A stretch of DNA of 64,000 nt from Amblyornis subalaris. Taxonomy: Eukaryota; Chordata; Aves; Passeriformes; Ptilonorhynchidae. How positions within the stretch are numbered: the first letter of the stretch is position 1; every line of letters starts with the position of its first letter. This document shows, piece after piece, positions 11,804 to 23,818 of this stretch. The position numbers and the translations under genes are program-made. The notes under the pieces are model-generated. The model saw only the letters and a program-made list of their open reading frames with translations. It ran no database searches and had not been told where the DNA came from. The DNA is taken from contig JACAXG010000026.1 of the NCBI GenBank assembly GCA_018881555.1, positions 3,715,459-3,779,458 of the forward strand, written 5' to 3'.

Positions 11804-12560
11804 AATTAAGAAGTTTCTGCTTTTTTTTCTTTTTTTCCTACTTCAAGGACTCTGTATTTTGAAAAAAATAAAAATGCTGCATTCAAAGCCTTAGATTTCC
11901 AATGTGTCTGTTCTGATTCTGACTTTTCAACTTTAATGAAATATACAGGATTTTAGTCTTTACAAAAGACATATGCAGTAATTCTTCACTTAAGAGAAAC
12001 TAAAAGGGNTTTTTTTGTCATCAATCAAACCTCTAATAACTATGAAAATTATTTTTTATAAGAATTTACTATAGAAAATACCACATATACAGAGCCTGCA
12101 GTGCCTGTGCAGGATAGTTTGAGTGACTATNTAACACAGCTGCCCAGCAAGATTTTCAGTGGTGTGATTCTGCAGAGAATCTTGCAGAAAACTATTTTTA
12201 AAAAGTGTTTGACTAAAAGAACATTGTAGCTGGAAGGAAGAATAAAGCCTGGCTTTGCTAAACCAGATTAGCTTGTTTCTTGTTTTCTAATGCTGAAAGT
12301 GTGGATACATTAAAATTTGAAGTGAAGATTTAATTTGATCTCTCTGAAAGCTCTTGAAAAAATTTTCCTAAATAATTCTGTAGGCATCTTGAAGCTTTTA
12401 AGAGAAGAGTAAAAGCAAGAAGATGTCTACTCTCTCCTTTCTTGTGTAAGTAGTGTCAGATTAACAATCCTGAAGAATGATTAAAAAAAGGGTTTTTTAA
12501 CAATTTCTTTACCCTTTCTGTTTATAAATCTCAACTNTGCATTTGTATCATTCTTCTTTC
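11804..12560. other. Unique AT-rich non-coding DNA
   Basis: I see no coding exon, repeat family or RNA gene. Several T-rich and A-rich tracts are present. Confidence 0.5.
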
Positions 12561-12647
12561 TTACATTTCACGTGGTCTTTTAAACTCAGGATAAAGTATC
12601 TGTTCTTTGTTCTGAAATTCTTTACTGCTTTTCTTTGTGATCTTTAC

Positions 12648-12689
12648 CTGACCTTTCTTAGCAGCTTCACCTTCAGACTCAACTTCTTC
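12648..12689 (-). other. Candidate 42-bp minus-strand exon, charged peptide
   Basis: On the minus strand, TTCTTAGCTCTCTGCAG precedes position 12689 and CAG|GTAAAG follows 12648. The 42-bp segment is an in-frame multiple of three. Read from its first base it gives EEVESEGEAAKKGQ, an acidic then basic string. If the donor is not used, the frame runs on (VKITKKSSKEFQNKEQ and so on) to a stop near 12561, so it could also be a terminal exon. The sequence looks coding-like, but I cannot assign a family. A neighbouring segment at 12851-12879 also has splice signals, but its phase does not join to the frame given here. Confidence 0.2.
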
Positions 12690-12850
12690 CTGCAGAGAGC
12701 TAAGAAGTATTGAAAAATGAAGTAAATAAATGTCATTAAACATCCAGTACAAATGAATTGGAAAGCATGTCTAGTAAATTAAGTATTCTTACACTTACAT
12801 TTATCTTACATGCTTCACTTCAGCTATGTAGTCCCTGGTTAATTTCTTAC

Positions 12851-12879
12851 CTTTTCTTGGATTCATTTTCCTCATTTGC
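12851..12879 (-). other. Candidate 29-bp minus-strand microexon
   Basis: On the minus strand AAATTTCTCAG precedes 12879 and AAAAG|GTAAGA, a near-consensus donor, follows 12851. Frame 1 reads ANEENESKK plus two bases. Joined to 12648-12689 it would force that segment into the frame KKLSLKVKLLRKV, which is open but different from the frame that looks most coding-like. This weakens the case for a single gene. Confidence 0.15.
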
Positions 12880-13299
12880 CTGAGAAATTTTTAGGATAAG
12901 GACATAAGAATAGTTGTACTCTATAATACTTCAGTTCAATGAGGTAGCATTTGACAGTGGCCATTATAAGTGAATTGAAGGGTATAGGAATTACATTGCA
13001 TGCAGAATTTCTTCTCAAACTCTGAAAGTTTGTGACTGAAGGACTACTTGTGTCAGAGGCTATTTGTTCTCATATAAGGTGAGATAATTTTTTTCTCTCA
13101 AAAATTTGACCTGTAGGAGGCATCTGAATTTTCAACATTCACATCATCCTGCTTCAGAAAGTCCCACATCTAAATGGGGAGAGGATCCTCTGTTTTGTGT
13201 TTTGCACTCAATACCTACTTTCCCAGTTTTTGCACAGGAAGATATAATAATTTCTTCAGAATTCTATTTATGCCACTCATTATTTTATTGATCTCTATT

Positions 13300-14230
13300 G
13301 CATCTTCTATTATTTTTAACTTTTCAAACTCAGGAGTCCTAGATGTTTCTTCCCTCTGTAGAAACAATTTCATACCTTTCACACCATTTTTGTCCCACCC
13401 TAAATCTTTATCTCTTCCATATTACTCTTTCCAGGCTACTGAAGATCAGACCTGTACATAATTTCAAATGCTGTGTGTATTACAGATTTATACAGTTTTG
13501 CTCTCTTTTCTGTTTGTTTGGGGTTTTTTTCACCCACTGGCAAGCATTCGGTTTAGAACTGCTATCCCTCCAAGTTCTCATTCCCAAATAGCAACAGGCA
13601 TGCCTAAAACTGAACATTTCATGTATCAAGCTAGAATTATTTTTGTGCAAGACTTTGTGTTTACCTGTCTTGAATTTCAACTGCCGTTATTTTTACTGTC
13701 TCCTTTGGTTCACTCATACTTAATCTGTAGGACCATCCTTAATAATTTTGTATCATCACCAACTTCTGTCATGGCCTTTTTCCAGATCACTTATGAATGT
13801 GATGAAAAGCAGAAGAATAGATCTCTGTGGACTTTTCCTTTGCTATGAAAACTTCCCATTTACTCATAACTTTTTCCTTTCTTTTGACCGATTATTTATC
13901 TATGGAAGAACCCTTTCTCTTATTTCATGACTGTATGTTTTCCTTAAAAGCCTATGGTGAGAGCTTTTCTGAGGGCCATGAAGATCAGCATTAACAGGAC
14001 CTCCTTTATCCGATTTTGACTCCTTNAAAAAAACCCTAACAAGCTGAGAGTCTGAACTTCCTCTTCGGTGGGGGGTGTTGATTTTTCTTTTCCTGTTTGT
14101 GCAGCAGTCCATCTGCTCCTTGATAATGCTTCTACTCATTTTCCTGGTAGGTTTATCAATTTGAAGTTTTATGGTTGTCAGATCCTCAAATCTTTTTGAT
14201 ATTTGGCCACATCCCAGTAACCTCATGGGA
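13300..14230 (-). mobile_element. Ancient CR1-like LINE fragment (reverse-transcriptase region)
   Basis: On the plus strand this reads as the reverse complement of an old amniote CR1-type element. Recognisable blocks include ttgtatcatcaccaacttctg, cagatcacttatgaatgtg, tcttatttcatgactg and agcctatggtgagagc. On the minus strand the translation near 13940-14010 includes DKGGPVNADLHGPQKS and HHRLLRKTYSHEIRERVL. These align by eye with the CR1 motif KGDPVD-VYLDFQKAFD followed by H-RLL-KL--HGIRG-VL. The copy is heavily diverged and broken, far older than the other CR1 fragments in this window. The edges are approximate: the right edge is near 14230, and the left edge may reach 13100. Confidence 0.7.
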
Positions 14231-15272
14231 ATGCAGGTAAATTCTACAACTCTATTAGCAGCAAGGGTATTTCATTCTTAAAATTCCAGCTAAAGTGCTG
14301 CCTAAATACCATATGAACCTGAAAATTTGCTGCTGTTCATCTAATCTATTCAGTCCACAACCTATTGTATCTGCACTTTGATTTGATTCAGATCTTCCNC
14401 TGAGAAAAACTAGACTGAGTTGCATATTCCAAAATTTAAAACAAAAAAAAACTAAATACAAAAAAAAAATCATGTAATCTTTCTGCTTTCACCTTATCTT
14501 TTGTCNGTTCTGGCCCCCAGATTTTCTTCACATATTTCTGCTTTGATATGTTTTAGGAAAGGGTCTATTGTTTTTGTGATGATATGAAGGAACCAATGAT
14601 CTAGGTTCTCTTAAAACAGCATAGGTTTAATATCTCTATCTCAGTTCTTCNTTATAAGGAGTCTTTAAATAGCAGTTTGTCTGACAAAAAGGAAGATATG
14701 GCTTGCAGATTTTTGGGAGATAATACGCATTAGTGCAAAGCCGAAAAGGAATGTTTCTCTATGTTCATATACCTGTTCTACTAGTTAATGTATTTGTGAA
14801 TNAATTTGGAGTGTCAACAGTGGTGTTGGTCTCTTTCTTAGATATGATGGAGAAAGTTGCATCACAGATATACATTTTGTCTTCATATTGTTCTTCACAT
14901 TGAGTTTTTCAGATTGGGCAGTTGTTCTCAGATATTTGGCAAACCCAAATGAAACTTGGATTCACTCCTCTCAGCACAGAAGAATAAAAGATGTTTATTT
15001 TCAGCATAGTCTGGGNCATCTTTTGAGCTACAAATCTTACAAGTCCTGAGACAGTGCCTTGCCAATTTTCCTATGTAATCATGATATGCAGAGGCTCTCT
15101 GGATCGTACAAGTTGCTCACATGGTGATGGTTCTTCTCTTACCTCCCCAGGCTGGGTGAGACATCTGAGGGAGCTGCTGTTTGGCACCAGAGCAAGACAA
15201 CCTCAGTGAACCAACGAATTGCACATATTTCTATGAACATGGGTCATTTTGCCATGCTGGAAACTATAACAT
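14231..15272. other. Unique AT-rich non-coding DNA
   Basis: No recognisable gene or repeat. It includes two A-runs around 14446-14470 and four unresolved bases. Confidence 0.5.
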
Positions 15273-15362
15273 AGATTCACAGAATCATGGAATGACTTTG
15301 GTTAGAAAGCACCTTTGAAGATTATCTAGTCCAACCCCACTCTCTCGAGAGTTCAGGTTAAG
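15273..15362 (-). mobile_element. CR1 LINE, short 3' end fragment
   Basis: The plus strand reads ttcacagaatcatggaatga, then tttggttagaaagcacc and tctagtccaacccc. This is the reverse complement of the avian CR1 3' untranslated end (octamer tail, then GGTTGGA...TGATCTTTAAGGTCC). Only about 90 bp are retained, which is a typical severe 5' truncation. Confidence 0.88.
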
Positions 15363-18300
15363 GAACAGTAGATTTGAGTCTTTTATTGACACTCTAATTT
15401 TATTGACACTTTGACAGCAAAGGACACTGATATTTTAGGAATACAGCTTCTTGCCTTTATCATACAATTGTCCTGTTTTTCTGCTTCAAAGAAAGGCTAG
15501 ATTTCCTCACAGCTGCTTTCTGTAATTGAAAGGCTCAGATTTTAGAGAACTGTTTTATTTTTCCTTTGCTGTAGTTAAATTACTTAAATTGACACCTTTC
15601 AGAATCTATTTCTCCCATTTAAGTGTCCTGTGGTAGTTCTTTGTTTCGTGTGTGAGCATTATCCCAGATTTACTGTAGGCGTCGTAACAAAGAGTAGGCA
15701 GCTGTAGCTGTGCTTTTCTAANGTCAAACAATCTCTGTCAGCATGCCTGTTCTTCCTGTATAGATTATTTTAGTTTGTGTTTGGTTTTCTGTGGAGCCAC
15801 AAGGGATATAACACTATCCCACCTGCAATGTCTAAACCCTTACATAGTCGAGTTTCTCAGTATGCCTGCAGAAAACCAAAACATGCAAATCCCATATTGG
15901 AAGGCTAGTACAAATANGGTTGGTTTCCACAGCACAGCTTTGAACAATTCTAAGTATTCCTGTCATGTTGCATTTTACATAACATTGCCATTATACACGG
16001 AATTCATTTAGACATCTCAGAGGTGAACATAATGGATGTCATGATGAGGAATTAGAAACCATTAGGAATGCTTGCTGGCCCTAGTGAGATCAGAAATACA
16101 AAGAATCAATTAATAGCTCTGCCAGTCAGTCTATCGTGCAGATCTCAGTAAGGGAGAGAAAGCATTTTTGTCCAGGTAACAATCACATCTTCTCCAGGAT
16201 GGCCTCATAAAAATTACATTTACATGTTTCTTCTTAAATAAAATGTGTATTTCACATGCTTGCTTTCTCATTACTTTACTAATTAAATTTTTAAAAAAGA
16301 ACCAAGTTACAAAAAAAATGCAAAAACACACACAAACCCCTCCCCCACAATCAATCAAATTTGCTCCTAAAGCAAGGCTTCCCCAGTCTGCACATAGCTC
16401 CTGGTGAGTCGGTGGGTTTATGCCTTTGCTGAGGCTTGGGATTCTATTGAAACCCNAGGCCAAGTAGGAAGAAGGGGCAGGGCTTCTGCTTTTCTAAAAT
16501 TNGCTCTGCTAAATTTGGAGTTCTCACAATTTGTGAATCACAGCTCTTTAAATAGAGGGAAATTATGCCTGCAGGAGAGGTAGCACTTCCAGCTCCTGCT
16601 CTACTTGNGGGCAAGTGGGATCACAGCGCTGGGAGATAACATCCCCTGGCGCCAAATCAGCAGCCAGAAGGCACCAGGAGCCCGTTTTTCTGGGGAAAAT
16701 AGGATTCTAGCCCCGGCAGGAAACAGGACACTTAGCTGAATGCTGAGGTCAGCAGGAGCTGAGAAACATAAGCAGATGCTTTTTAGAGAGATGAGAGACT
16801 GCTGTGGAGCAGGGTGGGCACAGCTGACCCTCAAGGGTAGACCCTTCCAAAGCACCTGTGTGATGGCACCTGCAGCAGTATGCCCCAAATATGGTGCCAC
16901 TGGGAAATGAAAAACCCCAATCCAAATCTTAGAAAAGATAGTACCCACATAATGGCTTCCTAGAAACACCTGGTGCTCTATACTCTGCTCCTCATGTTCT
17001 GCTTCTTGTTTAAAATGAAAGGCAAGTTAGTGACAAACCATGCAAAAGAAGTTGAGTGATGTGAGAAATTTACAATTCCAAAGTAAATTGCGACTTTTTT
17101 CATACAGATAGGAACCTCCTCATAATATTCCATACAGATTTTAAAAGAAGTGATGATGCCATGCATAAATATTGCCCCAGCTGAAAAGCATCTTGAAGTG
17201 ATATCCAGAAGCTTAACACGTCTTATAACCTCTGCTCTGGTTCAGGTNGGTAGTCCTTCCAAATTGTGGTTTCTTAGCAGGGTGAGATGGTTCTGCAAAC
17301 CTTCCCATGGTATTGAAAGCTGTAAGTACTAAAAGCTGAGCTGAGAAGCAGAGGCTGTTCACAGGACANGTGTTTTATATTTTTTGTTTAATCTGGTATG
17401 CTGAATTGAATGGAACTTGGAATGGTCCCTTTATAAATCATGCCAAGACACCATTTCCCCCAGCTCCTGGCAGGTGGTTATGATGGTGCAGTGGTTGGGT
17501 TGGCCCCTTCCTGGTGCTGCAGGAACTCTCCCCAGTGACACTCACACCACNGGTAAGCAATTTTGTGCAATAGAATATAGTTTTGGAATTAAGCAGGAAG
17601 GTAAATTTAGCTTTAAGCTAGAAAAATGTTCATATTGCCTGAGTATATAGATTTTCGTCTTAGAGTGGGATTTGAAAAAAAAAAATAGGTCAGTGTGCTT
17701 TGCAAATATGGGTGCAGTTCCTCTATAGAACCTTTCATAGCAGTATTTTTAAAGGTATTTTATCCATTTTTTCACATTTGATGTTAATTTTCATTGTTAT
17801 CACTTAGAAGAATTCATAAACATTCATGAAAATCAATAAGAAAACTCATTTCAATTCCCACTCTTTGGCAAATGGTCACTTGCTAGTGTAGTAAAGGGAA
17901 ATATTTATTTTAATCTTGTTTGTTGGCTTTCAAATAATCACCCTGGTAATATTTAAAGGTGACTTGTGAATCTTTATATAATATTAGCAGTGGATTTTGT
18001 ATGTTCTTTTGGTGGTTAATCTTGGGGATCTATATGAAAGCATCAATAGCTATTCCTCAGCCTTTTACTGAAAACTTTTTTCCTGCTTTTTACCGTAGGT
18101 AAGAAAGATTGACCTAAATAACTCCTTCATGGGAGACTGTAGAATGTGGGACATGCAGTGCCCATTGCATGCATTTCTTAGGTATTCTGAATTGAATCAN
18201 ATGAGCCTCAAAGAACAAAATAATCAGAGATGCTCTCAGCCCAAATAACTAAACGAAAATGAACTCTACTAACGTGATCAAATATCTTGCCAAAACCACT

Positions 18301-19068
18301 GTAATAAGAAATACTTTTGCTTTCAATGACATATTTCACTCTAAAATACTTTCACTTAGAATATTCCAGTGGTGAGTATCCTAGATTCCACCTTAAAGCT
18401 TTCATTTTATCTTTCTCTATGTAGGTTATAGAGTGAACAGCATTTGGATCAGAAGTCTCATTGTGCATATTAATCTGAGGGGGATATTTCCACTGTTCAT
18501 ACGTGGGTTTTGAGACAATGATTTAAAAAGGGATGGGATTTTTCCTGTGTCCTCTATGGATAGTTAGTATAATTGCCATGAATTTGGCCAGGTGTGGCTA
18601 GATAATGTTTCAGGCAAAGAACTAAGAGAAAAGCTTTTCACACAATAATTTCCTGGGTGAGGTTCAACAAAATGAAAACTCATCAGAAACCCTGCTGGGA
18701 CTCCATCAGCAAGCATTTATTTGCAGTTGCTGGTACACCTGCTTACACAGTAATAATACACCAGTGAGTTAAGTCACTATGCCAATGCAAATTAGCTTTA
18801 TTTTGAATCAAACACTAGGTTTTAAAACGTATGATGAAATAATAAACCCCTCTGTAATGCCACTAGATGCATGCAGNAAACTGATGGGACTCCAAAAACC
18901 CCCCAGACCCCGCACATTTATTCTGGCCTTTTCTATTGCTGCCGTTTTGAATGCTGATATATCCCATAAGGATACCTAGTCTATTTATAGGATGTATCTG
19001 GAACATATGCTTTCCTCCTCTGCTATAACTAGATTTTGTTTAGCCGGAGCCTTGCCATCTGCGATTTT

Positions 19069-19070
<2 letters not shown>
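15363..19070. other. Unique non-coding DNA
   Basis: No repeat family is recognised. A GC-richer block at 16560-16960 carries minus-strand frames up to 122 codons without similarity to known proteins. An A/C-rich patch lies at 16311-16350. A good donor GTAAGTACT occurs at 17321, with a weak acceptor 41 bp upstream. Confidence 0.45.

Positions 19071-19099
<29 letters not shown>
19071..19099. repeat. Uninterrupted poly-T run of 29 bases
   Basis: 29 consecutive T residues lie between gcgatttttc and cccaaagatag. On the minus strand it is a poly-A run, but there is no AATAAA or recognisable cDNA beside it, so it is not an evident retropseudogene tail. Long mononucleotide runs of this kind are length-polymorphic. 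Confidence 0.9.
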
Positions 19100-22000
19100 C
19101 CCAAAGATAGTCCTGTATTTCAGTCTGGGGAGAAATTGTTCCAAGTGGCCTTTTCTGTTTATCTAGTACTATCTCTCCTTACCCTCTGGTGGACTGTGGT
19201 TTTCANAAGAGTAGTATGTCCTGTGTGTGCTTGTGTTTGGAGATGCAATTGTTAATCTTAGAAAGGGATCTAACATTAACAATTAATTTCTCAGTGCCAC
19301 GAACTGATTTCANGTGTTTGAACCCTAACTACTTTCTTTTTTCAAAAAACAAAAAACAATTTTCAGAATAAAATAAGAACTAATTAGAGAAAATAATANA
19401 AACTTATTTTGTGTCCTGGGATTATTATAAAGGTATCATGGGAGAATCAGATGCCCAAATCTCACTGAAACCCATCCTCCCTTCCCATCCTTCAAAAATC
19501 TCAGCCAGTGCCAACAAGCACTCAGTGATCACAATGAGGTGAGGGATTTTGAACCTGAATAGAATAGTAAGAATTCAGATGTCAAGCTATGTAACAACAA
19601 TAGAGATCTAAATCTTATCCTGTATTTCAATCTTCAGCACGTTACAAATTTATTCAAACATTCTTTTCCCTTAAGTGCTTTTCCTTTGTTTCCAGGAACT
19701 AAGCACAGATCTACCCTGGATTCTGCCAGCACAGCTATTTNAGTCAGGAGTGTGAAGGCAAAGCTGTGGTGACAGAAGAGCAAGCAAGACACTTGTTCTG
19801 GCACTGAGGCCCCTGGCATCTTGTGTGAGCACACACGGAGGGTAACAAATGCTCGGGAACCATCAAGCTCTCACAGAGCTCGGTCAGAGTGAGAAAAACC
19901 CTTTTTACAGAGGGAGGTGGGTGCTGGTGCATTAGCAGGACCCTGAAATGCATCCCCATGAGCCTGTGGGGTAAAATCACGGAGCTCTATCATCACCCCC
20001 TGAGTCTGAAGCCTGTTCCACAGACACTAGTTCATTCCAGGACTTCTCTTGAAGGAATCCAGGTTTGTTCTGATGATGGGTTGAATCACCCTGTGAGCAC
20101 TTCTTTACTAGATAATACAGATGAGGCTGTCAGGTTTTACCCTCTTTTCTCAAGCTTCCAATACTATCCTAGCAGACTCTACACTGAGGTATGCCATTTT
20201 TTTCTCATGAAAGCATCCTGCATTACTTGTTAAAAAAATCCCTAAAACAACGAAAAATCCCAAGTTGACCTTACTTTAGCAGGGATTTGAACTGGTTGAT
20301 TTCAAGAACTCTTTTCCAGCCTCCACTGTTGATTCTGTGCCACACTCTCTCTACCTACATACAAAGGTGTGTCTATCAGGACAGTAATACCAAAACTGCT
20401 GTTCTACCCACTCTGGAATGTTTTTGCTGTTGATGGCAGGATGAGTGTAGGGTTAGGCACAGTATGGATTCAAAGGCAACATAAGCATTGGATGCAGAGT
20501 GATACTGGCTCTCTGACTTCAGGAGAAGTGCAGAGACATTCACCTCCCATTTTCCTTTGTGGTGCTCCTCAAGCTATGACAGCTTGTCACTATTCATTGC
20601 TACTTTGTAAAGGTAAAGCTTTCAGATGCTAAGCATGTTGGTAGTGCACTGCTCTTTTAGTCCTACTAGGAAACTGCTATTGGCCTCAGTGCTGATTAGT
20701 CACATCAAAGAATGCCAGATCTGGACGTTAAATTGTACTCAAAATCTGCCCACAGAGAAATAATTTGTCCATAGCTAAATAAATAGAAGGGTTTGCAGTG
20801 CATGTGTAGACAGATTTTTGTGTGTGTGTGTGACACAGGNCTGCCTGTTTCATCGGGAAACCAAGTGAACCACAGGACAATTTGTGTTCTGAGCTAGTTT
20901 CATTTTATGCTGCCCTCAGAGAGTTCTTCATTCCATGGGAAAACCATTGCCATTGCCTCATGGCAACGATGCACTGGGACAGTTTTTTCTTGCTGGGGCT
21001 ATAATCTTCCCTTGTTTGGCAGACTGTGGTACAATTTTCCCACTGCACACCAAGATAATGAATACCAAGTATTGACCCAGTGTAGTATCACTTGTAGTCA
21101 GCAGGTTGGATCCCATGTTAAATTTGGCAAGCCAAAAGAATAATTTTTAAGAAGCTGGAAATCCTTTTGTTGGGTCAAATTCTTCAAAGAAGCAGCGTGC
21201 TTGGCTTTCATCTTGCCTTTCCCCCAAGTGCATTACTCAAGCAACAGGAATATTTTTAGCTTAGAAGATACACAGTCATAAACATTTTGACAATAAGAAG
21301 CAAACATTATTGAAAAATGTCTTTGACTGTATTGGTGGTCTCCAAATTCATTTTCCCAGGATATTTTGTTTCTCATGGAAGTGATGCATACACCACAGAG
21401 CATGTATCCATAAAAGGTGAGTTCTTGAGGGTGATTGTGGCTCCTTTGTGCTGTCTCAGGATACCTGTTTGGTAAAACCACTGTATGATTTTCTTTCCTC
21501 ATTCTTGCCTTTATTGTACACATTTTCAATATTCACTAAAACCCCATTGTCATAACTGGTAAATAGCTGTTTTACTTAAAACATTTATATTCACCTCATT
21601 AAAATAGATTAGTTTGACAACATAGTAAATTCATCTGCTTTCAATGTATTTGGGGATGTGAGCTATAGAAATGTATCAGCACTCACATGCTGCTTTTCCA
21701 CTAATGAATAGATTTAAGGACAAGATAGCTGGTGAGATTGGCAGCTGGATCTAAGCTTTTTGGAGGTTGTCACCAGCTGTTATAAAATAGCCAGCTTGGC
21801 GAAAAGCAAAAAGAAATAAATCTCTTTTTCATGCTCANTGTTCAAATATGAGTGGAGCAGTTCATCCCAGCATTGTTTCCAAAGAGTAGGAGTGACAGAA
21901 AAACTACTACCACAGCTGGAAAGCCAAAGACAGAATGGACAAGGGTGGAGTGAGTCCCTCCCAAGGAAGAAGCAAAGGGAAAATCTGCATGGAAACCCTG

Positions 22001-22215
22001 CATCTCCACTGACTAGAAACAAAATATGTCATGGACCATGAANTGATCTGATTCTGTTTACAGTTAAAGACTTTATACAAATCTGATAATATTGACAAGG
22101 AAATTTACAGGTATGTTTGGGTTAAGGTTGGTTATATTTGCAATAGCTGTGTTTGCTATCAAACAAGGGTGAGGTCCTTGTTTTAATGTAAAACACTTGT
22201 CTAGAATCAAGGCTT
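19100..22215. other. Unique non-coding DNA
   Basis: No gene or interspersed repeat is recognised. It contains a short (GT)n run at 20820-20832. Frames up to 114 codons (for example 19889-20233) lack recognisable similarity. Confidence 0.45.
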
Positions 22216-22282
22216 GCCAAAAAACCAAACCAAACAACAACAAACAAAACAACAACCCTCCCCCAATTCCCCCCCTCCCCCC
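22216..22282 (-). repeat. A/C-rich tract with a G-quadruplex motif on the minus strand
   Basis: A CAAA/CAA low-complexity tract (22216-22255) passes into four C runs of 3, 5, 7 and 6 bases (22256-22258, 22260-22264, 22269-22275, 22277-22282). They are separated by 1, 4 and 1 bases. The minus strand therefore matches the canonical G3+N1-7 quadruplex pattern with very short loops, and the plus strand is a potential i-motif. Confidence 0.85.
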
Positions 22283-23780
22283 AAAAAATAGACAGAGTTA
22301 CCTGTGCATTGTATACCTGTAAAGTCAGCATTTAAGATGTAGGGTAAAATCAAGCCAGGACCTCTGTCATCCGGATGAATGGAAGAAAACTCTTCTCTCA
22401 CTGAACCTTTACACTGTGGGGACTTGTTGACTGACAGATTGTCAATTCCAAAAATGAGAATTATGTGAAGGATGACAGTTGTAGGTTCATGAGGTGAAGG
22501 GCTTCAAGGAGTCAGAAAGCAGCAACCAACGTAAAGTCTTGTTTTACAACTATGGGGAAATTAGAAATGAACTCATCTTGATCTAAAAATCAGGTACACT
22601 TTATTAGGATATGTAGGGTTGTGGCCACATTAAGGAGCCAGACACAAGTTGTCTCTAAACCAGAAGAAATATTTTCATACTTCNGAGCCAGATCTTGGAA
22701 ATATGATTTAAAGAATAGTTTTTTAGTTCTAGACTTGAACTAAAAACCCCTGCGTATTTGAAATACGAAATGTTTTTGTAATGGTTTCTCTATTTAGTGC
22801 TCTTTCAAAGAAATTTAATGGTAGTATCTGCTCAGCAAATTGCTTGTCTGAAAGAGAATCCAAGGTGCGTATTTTAGATGAAGAGAACATGTAAAAGTCT
22901 GGCATGGCCACCTGAAAAGGAGTGTGCATCNACTACAGTAACATTGAGTGTTTTAATTGGCACATGAGCTAGATGATGTTAATAGTTCATTTTTAGAATC
23001 TTATAGGCAATGAAATATTAAAAAAAAACCCCACCAAACTATCATACAGTTTTACTGCACGTTCTGCTGATAAATGACCTTTGCATATGATACTTCTGAA
23101 TGATTTAGTAACAATATAGCTCCCGCTACATTTTACNCTTCTGAAAAAGTTTTCTTTCCTTCACAAAAGATTATTTAGCTCTAGACAAGGAAAAAACAAT
23201 TGAAATAATTTGGTTGTGTGTATGTAAGTGCAACAGTAAAATTTGCAAATTATCAACAGGATGACACAAAATAGCTGACATTCAAACATTTTTTTTGAGA
23301 TGTCTCAGTCTATTCAATGCAGGAATATTGGAAACATATATAGAGAGTGAATAAATTTAACAATNCAATCCAGAGAAAAACAACCCCTAGGTGATCTGAT
23401 TTTTATAAAATACATAAATAGTTTCTGAGAATTAGTTGTTGAAACAATATGTCTTATTCCTCTGTTTCCCTTATGTAATAACATTGTTGGTCCTGAGGGA
23501 TGACAAGAAAAAATAGTTTCATTTACTAGGGCTTGAACTTTAGTGGTTTTAAATCTATAATTTTGTGACTGAATGGCACAACACTTTTTTCTATTTGCAA
23601 TTTATGTCCAAGACAACCAGAAAAAGTCTCGCAGCGTTGTTAATACCATGCATCTTTCCATGGTTGTTTGTGTTTTGCTATTCATTCTCAATATTTCCTT
23701 CCATAAGTAATTGTAATATTATTATAATACCTGTAACATTTACATATTGAAACCTCTAGTAATCTTTTCCTGAACAAGTG

Positions 23781-23818
23781 ATCAAGTGATGCTTGATTCC
23801 AAAGTGATGCTTTGGAAT
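23781..23818. repeat. Two adjacent hairpins with identical TGATG loops
   Basis: ATCAAG-TGATG-CTTGAT (23781-23797) overlaps by two bases with ATTCCAAAG-TGATG-CTTTGGAAT (23796-23818). The stems are 6 and 9 bp and perfect, and both loops are TGATG. One 9-bp hairpin alone is expected by chance in 64 kb. The shared loop and adjacency suggest a small local duplication. Confidence 0.7.

Noticed and set aside
19071..19099. Poly-T run as the tail of a minus-strand processed pseudogene
   Set aside because: No polyadenylation signal or cDNA-like sequence lies beside it, and CR1-driven bird genomes rarely carry such retrocopies.
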